From Juglans regia (lineage: Eukaryota > Streptophyta > Magnoliopsida > Fagales > Juglandaceae), in NCBI RefSeq assembly GCF_001411555.2, contig NC_049912.1, forward strand, positions 25,491,722-25,555,721: a DNA stretch of 64,000 bases, written 5' to 3'. Both the position numbers and the translations under genes were made by a program. Positions 23,037 through 33,100 of the stretch are shown here, piece after piece. Position 1 is the stretch's first letter. Each line of letters starts with the position of its first letter. The notes under the pieces were generated by a model. It was not told where the DNA came from. It did no database searches and was given only the letters and a program-made list of their open reading frames with translations.

Positions 23037-24098
23037 ATGAGACCGGTCCAACCCCCACCTGGCGTCGGCGGCAGTGGCAAGCGAGGGCTAAAGGCACGTA
23101 GGCGGCAGGACCTAACCCTACCCCTTCCACAGCGGAACCTATCACTAGCCGTCCCTCTCCCTCTACCCCCATCCTCCTCTAATTCTTCCGCTAACTCGGG
23201 CTCGTCGTCGAATCACTCTAACGGCTGCAACACGATCCACTTCTCGGAGCTGGAGCGAGCCAACCACATCGGGAGCGGTAGCGGCGGCACCGTCTACAAA
23301 GTGATCCACCGCCCCACGGGCCGCCTCTACGCCCTCAAGGTCATTTACGGGACCCACGAGGACTCGGTGCGCCTCCAGATCTGCCGTGAGATCGAGATTC
23401 TCCGCGACGTCAACAACCCCAACGTCGTCAAGTGCCACGACATGTTCGACCACAACGGCGAGATCCAGGTCCTCCTTGAATTCATGGACGGCGGCTCCCT
23501 CGAGGGGAAACACATCCCCCGCGAGTCCGACCTCGCGGATCATGCCCGCCAGATACTCTCCGGCCTCGTCTATCTCCACCGCCGTCACATCGTCCATCGC
23601 GACATCAAGCCCTCCAATCTCCTAATCGACTCCCAAAATCATGTTAAGATCGCCGATTTCGGAGTCGGTAGGATTCTCGCGCAGACTATGGACCCCTGCA
23701 ACTCCGCTGTGGGGACCATTGCGTACATGAGCCCCGAGAGGATTAACACGGATCTAAACCACGGCCAATACGACGGGTACGCGGGTGATATTTGGAGCTT
23801 TGGGGTGAGCATCCTGGAATTTTATATGGGGAAATTCCCCTTCGCAGTTGGGAGGCAGGGTGATTGGGCCACCTTGATGTGCGCCATTTGTATGTCCCAA
23901 CCACCCGAGGCCCCGCCCACAGCTTCCAGAGAGTTTCGGCACTTCATTGCCTGTTGTTTGCAGAGGGAGCCGGGTCGTCGCTGGACCGCCTCGCAGTTAT
24001 TGACGCATCCTTTCGTTATGCAGAGAAACCACACCCAAAGCCAGGTTCATCAGAATCTCCATCAACTTTTACCTCCTCCACGCCCGCTTTCTTCTTAG
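23037..24098 (+). CDS. MKK5: MAP kinase kinase, MKK4/MKK5 type, 353 aa, intronless
   Basis: A single uninterrupted exon encodes a dual-specificity MAPK kinase that phosphorylates the TxY loop of MAP kinases. I chose the ATG at 23037 (MRPVQPPPG), which matches the conserved MKK4/5 start, over an upstream in-frame ATG at 23025. Residues 19-30 form the MAPK-docking site ([12 protein letters not shown]). The Gly-rich loop is [11 protein letters not shown] (79-89), the ATP lysine is K101, HRD lies at 187-189 and DFG at 207-209. The activation loop keeps T217 and S223 with the five-residue plant spacing (S/TxxxxxS/T), and [11 protein letters not shown] follows. The C-terminus [12 protein letters not shown] is a group C hallmark. 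Lack of introns is normal for this group. Arabidopsis MKK4/5 act in immune, stress and stomatal signalling to MPK3/6; that role is transferred by family. MKK4 and MKK5 cannot be separated here. Confidence 0.96.
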   Translation: MRPVQPPPGVGGSGKRGLKARRRQDLTLPLPQRNLSLAVPLPLPPSSSNSSANSGSSSNHSNGCNTIHFSELERANHIGSGSGGTVYKVIHRPTGRLYALKVIYGTHEDSVRLQICREIEILRDVNNPNVVKCHDMFDHNGEIQVLLEFMDGGSLEGKHIPRESDLADHARQILSGLVYLHRRHIVHRDIKPSNLLIDSQNHVKIADFGVGRILAQTMDPCNSAVGTIAYMSPERINTDLNHGQYDGYAGDIWSFGVSILEFYMGKFPFAVGRQGDWATLMCAICMSQPPEAPPTASREFRHFIACCLQREPGRRWTASQLLTHPFVMQRNHTQSQVHQNLHQLLPPPRPLSS

Positions 24099-26369
24099 TC
24101 TTCTTCTCTTTTCTTTCATTTTTGTCTTTTTTGTTACTCGAAGAATGATAAAGATTTTGTGTAATTTTGATATGATGGGTAAGTTTGATTTTTAGGAGCA
24201 GAAATTTGGGTGGAGAACTGGGCGTGTTTCTAGTTTCAGTCGAGCAATCGCAATCTCAACCATTTTCTTTGATAATGTTTAATAAAAATGGAAAATCTGG
24301 AACTGAGGAGGCCCAAGTTTTATCGATTTTTTTCTTCAGCCTTTCTATTATGCCCTGAGATTATTATTAGTATAAGATTAATGTGAAGTGTTTTTGGAAT
24401 GTATCGATATTAGAACCATACTGTGGAACACCGAACGTGTTATCGATATTATTGCACTGAGTATCACTTTTTGGGTGGTGGATATTTACCTAGGAATGGA
24501 AGGCAGATGAGGGTGCACATATTTACTAGTTTTTCCCGGATACACTACTTTTGGAGACACATGCATGGGCCTGTTTTACAGTACTTCCACAAAAAGTTGC
24601 ATATCATTGGTCTTTGCTAGCTCTCTTTTTTATTGATTCTGAAGTTTGAGAGAAATGATGACAAAGATCAACCACATCCAATCTATATTTAGGAACCCGA
24701 CGTTAATGTAAGTAAATTAATGAGCTAAAAGATTTGGTAGGTTTTTAAATTTGTAAGGTGAGTTTGCATCCAAGTCATGTCCCTGTTCCTTCTTTTATTA
24801 TTACTCTCTCTCTCTCTCTCCCCTCATACATTGGATATGTGAGAGTGAGGGGGTTGGGATAAAGGAGTTTACTATGTCGGATTAAATTATATTTGATCAC
24901 TGTCTTGTGCTAGGCTCATTTTATATATTTCTTTCTTTCTATTTATTTCAAGTCCTCAAACATTAACAGATGGTAGTTTGATGGAGTAGCTTGCATACGA
25001 ACTTTGTCGAACTTCTAATCCCTTTGTCTAGGATTGTTCATACGGGATGGATTTTTTATGATCCGATCCGAACTTCGGGTAATCGGGTTCACTTAGGCGG
25101 TTATCACTGCTCGAATTTTACCCAAACCGATAACTAGAATTTCCTACCCGTCCATATTTGGGTGCGGGTACCAGTATAGTATCTGGGTACAAAATTAAAT
25201 CTAGAACCTGATTTAGATTTAAAAAAATAAAAAATAAAAAATCTTTATATACATATTACTAATTAACGTTGGTCAAAACTTCATATAATTATATCTCTTT
25301 AATGAGGAGGTATGCATAATATTCCTATTCTTCACCAATTTTTAGTTGGAATAAAAGCCAAAGAAACAATGGAATAACGTTTTTTGTATATTAACCAATA
25401 TTAGAAGTGAGTATATCGCAAGTCTTAAACTAGGGCTGCCACCCACTCATGCAAGGGTGGGGTAGCCCCTTCTCCGCACCCTACTCTTGCATGGGAGAGG
25501 GTAGGATTTTCAACCTCGTATCTTGTCCCGATGTTGAGGGGTGGGGGCAGACCCCTCATCCGCCCCACCCCCTCCCACTCTAATAGTACTCAACAGGTCA
25601 TAATCCAATTAATCCGAACAGGTAACCGAGCCAAATGACATAGCCAAATTTGGATATACTACTCGGGTACCCCAACTCGCATTTGAATGGACACTCATAC
25701 CTTAGTCACTCAATATTAAGAATACAAGAACACGTCACAATATATTGCTAAGAACCTGATGGCTTGATGACATATAGCCCGATTCGAAACCCCCACATTC
25801 CTTGTATTAAAAAAAAAAAAAAAACAAAGAATACCCCACAATATAGTATCGATTCGTGTATATACATATAATCCAGATTACAACCTCCCTATAATTACAA
25901 CCATGCCAACGGTTCCCATCGTTTTCTCGAGTTTAAAAGAATTTCCTTACATTTCTCCAAAAGAAAGAAAAAAGGGAATGGATACAAGTTAAAATCAAAC
26001 CTTAACAGTAATAGTCGGACAATAATGTTAGCTATATATGACATAAAAAGATTCACTTTGTGTCATCTCTATCAATGTTCTTATAACCTTGATCATGGCC
26101 CGATGGTAAGAAAGCCAGAGCGCGATTACTAATTTCCCAATTGGGTCAAAAAGAAAAGCACCATGAGAGAGTCATATGTATATATTTCGCCATAGCCCAT
26201 AAAACCAATTAAACCGGACCAACACAAAGCATGAAGCCTAGCTACTTAAGGAGAGAGGCTAATGATTTGTTTGGGATACCCCAAAAATAAAAATAAAAAA
26301 GGGACAAACAGAAAAGTCGATTTATTCAATTAAAGATGATGCTGTAGTAGTGAAAGCGTGGTGATCTAG
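24099..26369. other. 3' flank of MAPKK, then intergenic DNA with repeats
   Basis: 24099-24400 is the likely MAPKK 3' UTR. A (CT)n run lies at 24803-24822 and a G/C-rich transposon-like block at about 25025-25715. 25800-26350 shows no gene and probably includes the 3' UTR of the DVL peptide gene. Confidence 0.5.
25025..25715. mobile_element. Putative non-autonomous hAT-like element with G/C-rich interior
   Basis: The block begins near TAGGATTGTTCATACGGG and ends near CATTTGAATGGACACTCATA, ends that loosely mirror each other. Inside, 25430-25580 is rich in GGGGTGGGG/CCCCACCC phrases recalling the right end of the 4.3 kb hAT element. No coding remnant and no clean target duplication were found, so type and limits are tentative. 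Confidence 0.35.
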
Positions 26370-26546
26370 CTAGTCATCCCCATGAATATACCAGCACAGG
26401 AGCATGGTGGCGCAGCGACGCCGGATATATATACGAGCACATTGCTCCTTCACTAAGGAAGCACACTTGCTGGTACTGAAGGCGTTTCCCTTTCTCTTTG
26501 CAGGGGCCTTGTTGTATTGCTGGAGTTCCACCATGGCTGATGCCAT
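26370..26546 (-). CDS. DVL/ROTUNDIFOLIA-like small polypeptide, 58 aa
   Basis: The minus strand from ATG at 26546 to TAG at 26370 encodes 58 residues starting MASAMVELQQYNKAPAKRK. Residues 27-52 carry the DVL/RTFL signature: K-C-A-S-L-V-K-E-Q, then A-R-I-Y-I-x-R-R-C, ending M-L-L-C-W (positions 48-52). The basic N-terminus and one hydrophobic conserved stretch fit the family, whose overexpressed members restrain cell proliferation and alter organ shape and are found at the plasma membrane. The start is the only ATG giving the basic extension; an internal Met5 is possible. The gene is intronless and stands alone between MKK5 and a solo LTR that begins about 460 bases above its start codon. C33 in the usual KEQR position (here KEQC) and the RRRC spelling are small departures from the common form. 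Confidence 0.9.
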   Translation of the reverse strand: MASAMVELQQYNKAPAKRKGNAFSTSKCASLVKEQCARIYIRRRCATMLLCWYIHGDD

Positions 26547-26639
26547 CTAATTTCTTTTTGCTCTAAGAGAATAGAACACGTACAAAGTAAAAGTTTAGAG
26601 CTTGAGGAGGAGATGTGTGGGGTAGAGTTATATAATATA

Positions 26640-26999
26640 ATACAATCTCAAAGCTTGGCCGAAAGAGAAGATCACGTTTGGCCGGGTTTCAAAGGGAATG
26701 AACATGGTCGGTGTGAGGGAAGGCCCACTCCCGTAGTGCCCATGCAAGCCAAGGCCCATCTCCAAAGGGACCAAGCCTAGGAAGGCTGAACCACGAAGCC
26801 CGGGCCTGAGTAAGGAAGCCAAGGGCTCGGGACGAGAGGGTCAGAAAGTCAAGTAAACACGGGACCGGACTATCCGTACCTATCCATTCAAGGTCTGGGA
26901 GGATCGGGGTCTGTCAAATCAAATCATCGGGCTAGGTGGGCAACACATCATCAGGCCCCTGACCCCAGAGTCCCGAATCCCAGGCACAAGCCAACCCAG
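26640..26999. other. G/C-rich patch of unknown origin upstream of the DVL gene
   Basis: The base composition is unlike the surroundings (many GGCC, GGGCC and CCCGAG words) and no protein family is recognisable in any frame. It directly abuts the solo LTR, so it may be an older transposon into which the LTR element inserted. It also occupies the DVL promoter position. Confidence 0.35.
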
Positions 27000-27004
27000 A
27001 TCGA

Positions 27005-27455
27005 TGTTAGGAAATTCAGCACACAGTGGAGCATCCCATGAGTCGAGGACGACTCACCCGTAATCTGACATCTTCTGGCATGACAGAGAAGTGGTGGCCG
27101 TGCAAACGAAGGACAGCAGACACGGTGCAATCCCTCGTTAGGTCATAGACTAGCCCCCCACGAGGGCAACAGAGAAGGAGTGGTGGCAGGCCTGTCATCT
27201 GACACGCCACGATCTCCCTCAACGGAAGGGCCTGACTCAGGTATAAATAGGGATGACCTCCTTATGGGAGGGGGTCGATTCAATTTGGGTAACTCTTATT
27301 TTGTATTGTGTTTTCTCTTCTCCAGAGAGCATTCAACTGACTTAGGCATTGGAGTGATCTTGGAGGCCACGAGAGCTTCATTTTCTTCTTAGTTGTAGGT
27401 ACCTGGAAGTTTGGGCTTTGCAGAACTATTCGAGCTGCAGAACACGACATCAACA
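27005..27455 (+). mobile_element. Solo LTR of an LTR retrotransposon, 451 bp
   Basis: The segment starts TGTTAGGAAATTC and ends CATCAACA, giving the TGTT...AACA inverted ends expected of an LTR, and is flanked by an exact 5 bp duplication, ATCGA, at 27000-27004 and 27456-27460. A TATA box (GTATAAATAGG) lies at 27240-27250, and the phrase CTGACTTAGGCATTGGAGTG at about 27338 is typical of the R region of plant Ty3/gypsy LTRs. There is no primer-binding site, internal domain or second LTR, so it arose by LTR-LTR recombination. Confidence 0.85.
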
Positions 27456-27599
27456 ATCGAGTTCCAAATCTGTGAGATTTGCAACCTTGGTAGCATGGTT
27501 TTCTGTGAAGAAGGGGGTGTGATTGGGGGTTTAAATTAGTTTTATAATGTGTGTATATATATATATATATATATGAAAAGTCTTTCTCCATTACTATAT

Positions 27600-27835
27600 A
27601 ACACGCTCTTAGATTCATAAAATATTTTATCTCTTTCTATTTTATCATTATAATTTTTTTAAATTATTATATAAAATATAATAAATAATTCAATTTTTTC
27701 AAATCTCAATTCAACTTTTTTAAATTTCAAAATAATAATAATATTAAAAAATAATATTCTAATAATATTTCTTTCAATTTTCATCTAAAATCATATCATC
27801 TCATTTCATCTCTGAATCCAAACCAACCCTAAAGG
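27600..27835. repeat. AT-rich MITE, family A copy
   Basis: The core AAATCTCAATTCAACTTTTT followed by AATAATAATAATATTAAAAA, and the end CATCTCATTTCATCTCTGAA then TCCAAACCAACCC, match the family seen at 127-339 and 46866-47005. The left end is poorly preserved. Confidence 0.5.
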
Positions 27836-28136
27836 CATGTGCCAAGCATGAAAAAAGAGTTCATGCATGGGGAGAGGGTCAGGAAGGACGTTGGTTTTGT
27901 TGAATGAGTAGCTCTACAGCCACCGCTAATAGCCGCTAGTTGATTTTGTATGTTTTTATTTTTGACTTTTTTTTATATGTATTTTTTAACATTTTAAAAT
28001 ATTTACTTAAAAAAAATCTACAATATTATTAAAAAATATTCGCTTAATTATTAAGAAAAAAAATAAAAAATAAAATAACCCAACCGTAGCCTCCGGATCT
28101 CCATCATTTTCCTTTGTTGGATTCTGTTTGACTATC

Positions 28137-28178
<42 letters not shown>

Positions 28179-28913
28179 GAATTCCCAGCACTCTTTTAAG
28201 ATTTTAAGTGTTAATAAGATAATTTATTAACATCTTCAATTTCAGGCTTCAACCGCATTGTTTTTGCTTCTAATTAATTTAATTGTTTAAATCGACCTGA
28301 TCGATGCATTTATGCTGATCACATGGGGTGCATGGACCCTTCACATGATCTTATGTATGTGTGCCAAAAAAATGGTATTTGTGAGAGATCTTCCGGTCGG
28401 GTATCTCATTTTATTTATTTTATATTTTTTGACCTGATCAAAATTAAAAAAAAAAAAATTAATTTATCATTTATTTTTAAAAAAATTTTCAATTCATCTC
28501 ATCTAATTATTATAATTTTTTTTAATTTTTATATAAAATAAAATAAATAATTTAACTGTTTCCCATAAAATTTTAATTTTAATTGTCATAATTGAGGATA
28601 TAATACCATAAAATCTGCAAGTAGAATTTCTCATTTATTAAGTTCAGAGCAAATTTAAAAGGTGCGGTTGAAATGTGCCAATTTGGCTATTTTGTTTTAG
28701 AAAATTTTTTTATATTATATTATTATTTTATTTTCATTCTATTAAATAATATATAATATGTTTATCGTTATTAAATAATTATTTATTATATATTTATTTA
28801 TTATATAATAGTGATAAATTATGAATATGTCATATATTACTTAATATAATTAAAATAGAATGAGAATGTAATGTATAATATTATTATTTATATAATAATT
28901 TATTTAATTTCTC
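27836..28913. other. Intergenic, AT-rich, upstream of the proton-pump gene
   Basis: No gene is supported. It holds a (GA)n microsatellite at about 28136-28180, poly-A/T runs and a fragment of the family A core near 28480-28560. Confidence 0.55.
28136..28180. repeat. (GA)n microsatellite
   Basis: About twenty-two GA units, broken once by GGG. Confidence 0.95.
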
Positions 28914-28943
28914 CACGTGTGCTACATGCACGCGTAGCACGTG
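28914..28943. promoter_or_regulatory. Paired G-boxes in a quasi-palindrome upstream of the AHA10-type gene
   Basis: Two CACGTG hexamers at 28914-28919 and 28938-28943 are separated by 18 bases that include ACGCGT. The whole 30 bases read nearly the same on both strands. G-boxes bind bHLH and bZIP factors. The site lies a few hundred bases above the probable leader exon of the proton-pump gene. Confidence 0.6.
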
Positions 28944-29155
28944 TCCACGACAGCGGCAGCGGTGGCCGAAGTGTACCAATGACCAAATAGACAAGAGAGG
29001 CAGTTAATTGTTGGGTCCCGCCGTCCCTGGAGGGAACGTTAGGTTTGTTTAGAAGGGAAAGCTTTGAAAGGTAGTTAAGCTAACGGTCTCCTCGATCATC
29101 TTTTCTCTTCACTGCGCGTGTAACCAATCCCAGAAGTAATTAAAGACACGGAAAA

Positions 29156-30147
29156 ATGGAGCGACCCAGATTGGGGACATGCATCATCCACTCGTCCTGG
29201 ACCGTTAACAAACGGTCAGCCACCAAATCAGTTAGATTTGGAACTAATAACGCTATATCTTCTCTAAAACTCTCTCCTCTGTTTAATCCTATCTGCCACA
29301 GCTTCCTTGCTCCACTTCACCCCCACCACACTTCTTCAACAGGGAGAGGAGGAGGAGGATCTGGCTCTTCACCCTGCACTGCCTGCAGCTTCTCTGCTGC
29401 TCTGATATTCTCAATTCCCCAATTTTCTTTCTTTGTAGCATCGGTGAGTAATTTTAATATTTTCTTATATTTTCCAAGTTCTTTTGTTTGAGTTTTGTAC
29501 TTGTTTCGCATGCTCAATTTGATCTGTTCTTGTGAGCTTTGCTTGATGACATTAGTTCTGAATTCTTTCTGGTTATGCGACATTAGCTCTTTGGTTTTAT
29601 TATCCGTAATGTAATGTAGAATCCCTGTAGCTGCTGTTGAATTTCAGGATCAACTTAGAAAAGGACTTTGAATTTGCATTTAGTATTGTTACAGATGGCA
29701 TTATTCTAAACCATCGGGATAAATCTTATTCTTATCTTCTCGGGATGCAGCGAGTTTATAATTACTTATACCATATTAGATTAACTTGGTTGATGAGTTA
29801 AATGGATAATGGTGACAAAGTCAGTCAACATTAGGACATTTGTCTTGGAGGGCTTTCTAGAGTCTCGAATTTAAGAGTATGGGAAATACATATTTTTTAT
29901 TAGAATAAGTTTAGAATAGGGATCTTTGGCACTAATCCCAATTGTCTGTCTGTTGGAGTCACAGAATTAGTACACAAGAAGAAACTTGTATTTTATCTTA
30001 GATCCTCCCTCATTGTTGGAGATGGTTAATTTTAATGAATTTTCTGTTTAGTTTCTTGTGGTCTTCATAATGAAAAATTTCACAAATATTTAATATAAAA
30101 GTCATATCCATTATTTGACTGTAATTACAGATTCTGAAGCTTGAATC
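29156..30147 (+). other. 5' leader of the proton-pump gene with a leader intron and an upstream ORF
   Basis: A donor TCG|GTGAGT at 29443/29444 and an acceptor TTACAG| at 30130/30131, 17 bases before the start codon, define a leader intron of about 690 bases; leader introns are common in plant plasma-membrane proton-ATPase genes. The transcription start is not visible. If it lies above 29156, an upstream ATG there (MERPRLGTC...) would open a reading frame running to the donor. Upstream ORFs are known in some tobacco PMA leaders, so translational control is possible but inferred. Confidence 0.5.
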
Positions 30148-33100
30148 ATGGCTGAAAATTTGGCGGAGCCATTGCTAGATCCTGAGAACTTCAATCGAGA
30201 AGGGATTGATTTGGTAAGTTTTGTGAAAACCACATTGCAAGAACCGCATTTTGAAATCCACCTCTATGGTAATGATAACATCTTCTGAACAATATGATTT
30301 TATAGGAGCGCATACCGTTAGAAGAAGTTTTTGAACAACTTAGAACATCAGGACGAGGACTATCATCAGAAGATGCTGAAGTCCGACTGAAGATTTTTGG
30401 CCCAAACATGCTGGAAGAGAAGCCAGTAAGTACCACAGTTTAGAAAAATATGTAGTTTGTAACATGATTAATGCTTGAAGCAAGTAGAAAGTCAATCAAA
30501 GCTGGAAATCATATCAAATCAAAAGAGATAACCAGCTTGTCTCTTGACTACAAATCTCTAAGCACAATTCAGCTATGAATTTATTTGTTATTGGACATTA
30601 TAAAGTCAAATATGAATTCAATATTGAATGGAGCTTAGAAATTTGTTGGGTCAGCCCTACCCCCACTTTTGACTCTATACTGTCGAATACAAATTGCTGG
30701 TGACTTATTTACAAAAATCCAGAATGTTTTTTTTTTCTGGCACTAATATTATGGTGTAGGATGTTCATCATGTTAAAGTAATTCCCAACTTTAAAATGCT
30801 ATTGTTTTTTTTTTAATGCAGGAGAACAAATTTTTGAAATTTCTAAGTTTTATGTGGAATCCCTTGTCATGGGTTATGGAAGCTGCAGCAATAATGGCAA
30901 TTGTCCTTGCCAATGGCGGAGTAAGTAGGATATATCTTAGGATGCAATTTCACTTTAGTGCTATTTGTTCATTCTGGCATATAACCTTCTTCTCTGGTTC
31001 TTTCTAAATGACATCCAGGGGCAGGGTCCTGACTGGCAGGACTTTGTAGGGATCATTTGTCTACTGATAATCAATTCAACAATCAGTTTTATTGAGGAAA
31101 ATAACGCAGGGAATGCTGCAGCAGCACTTATGGCTCGTTTAGCTCCTAAAACAAAGGTGTGCCACTCTGATTGATGCCTTCAGCTAGGTGAATAGCTAAA
31201 AATGCTTTCAACATGGTCAAAATTTGTGTTGCTCTAGTTGGTTTCCCTATCATTATACTTGGGTAATACCAGGCACTTACAATATCTTCTCCTCAGAAAC
31301 TCTATTGAACTGAAGCATCTAGGAAACATATGAAGTCTTTCATTTTTCATTTTATTGTGTATATATGATGGTATTTTGGCACTCCTTGTCCAGTGCTACT
31401 TCCCGTTTGTGCTCCTGTTTCTAAATTTTCTGCTGAACAAAACATGCACATGCACTCCCAAATGTATGTGCATGTGCACATAAGGCCTAACTTCGCTTTG
31501 GAAAGGAAAAAAAAATGGAGAACACAAGGCAATTAAAATCAGTGTTTGATGCAGCATGGTGCACGTGAAGCGGAATCTATGAACACAAGATATCACAACT
31601 CTAGAATTCTATAAGTTTAGAAATCAAGCCTGGAAATCAAGGGTAGGAACATAAGAATTTATGAAAAAAACTCAGAATATTTCTTATTGATCAACTGATG
31701 AACAATGATAACTGCAGGGGCCAAGCCGGCCTTATGATGGTTAAATAGAATCTGAATCCTAACCTAGCACAAAATCCTAAGAAAACCCAACTTCTAAAAT
31801 TAATCACAATTTAGCTCAAGCGACCCTAGTGCGGTCAAGCAAATTTTTTCTAGGTTCTTATCACAAGCTTGCTCGAGTAAGTTGTCACACGAGTTTCAAG
31901 TGTACTCTCTTCCCAAATAGTGAAATTTAGATGCAAAAGGTCGAGCGGAAGTTACAAGCAATTCTCAAAGGCACTTGCTCGAGCAGGGATTGAGCGGGTC
32001 GAGCGAGACTCAAAAAATTGACCTTCCTACTCTCAAACTTCTCCATGAAACCATGGGCAACCTGGTCTACATCAGATTTCATTCTTTTACCTTGCTTGTC
32101 ATTGTATTAATATTTTGAAAGAAGGAAAATTCTAATGATAGACACTTTCAAGAAGTCTTTCGTTTCTAGTAATCCATACAGTAAAGAAGTGTGATTCAGT
32201 GGGAAATGAAGCTGTCAAAGAGGTCCTGGAGGCTTTCTCAGCTTCCTTGAACTTTTTAAGGATCTCATATCTGTTAAATTAGTGGGTTTTTTTTTGTGTG
32301 CTTCTGGATAACTTTATTCCCTGTGGAGATTACCTTGCAAATATAAATGATGTGTCTACTCTCCCTTATTTCCATTGAAGAATGCTCATTCTCTGGGTTC
32401 ATTTTATTGCCTTTACTTTATCTTTTAAAATAAAACCCTTGTATGTCCAACAAAAATATCAACACACCGTCTCTTCACTCAGGTTCTCAGAGATGGGCAG
32501 TGGCAAGAGCAAGATGCAGCTATCTTGGTACCAGGAGATATAATTAGCATAAAGCTTGGAGATATCATTCCTGCTGATGCTCGCCTGCTTGAAGGAGACC
32601 CACTAAAGATTGACCAGGCAAGTGCTTCTTAGAAGTTAAACAAGAAACTATATTATAATACTGCACTCGCAACAAGTATCCATAACTTCCTTTTGGGTGG
32701 TTATTTCTATGTCTTGACTCTTCAATGCATTGAATATAGTCCATAAAAAGTGGATCTAATATACCTGCTTGTTGTAATAATAATAATAATAATAATAATA
32801 ATATAAACTTATATGACTAATGACATAATAGTTCTAAATTTCTGTGCAGTCAGCCCTTACTGGAGAATCTCTACCTGTCACTAAGAGGACTGGAGATGAA
32901 GTATTTTCTGGTTCAACGTGTAAGCAAGGAGAGATTGAAGCTATAGTGATAGCAACTGGAGTAAACTCCTTTTTCGGAAAAGCAGCACATTTAGTTGACA
33001 GCACTGAAGTTGTCGGCCATTTCCAGCAGGTTATTTTGAAATTCTATAACAAATGTCAGCATTTATATTCATGGTTGTAGCTGGTTGGAATAGAAATGGA

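Noticed and set aside
23163..23597. 144-residue minus-strand ORF
   Set aside because: Antisense shadow of the MAPKK coding exon, with no family resemblance; the opposite frame has the clear kinase.
24423..24620. 65-residue plus-strand ORF downstream of MKK5
   Set aside because: No family resemblance or coding context; likely chance in the 3' flank.
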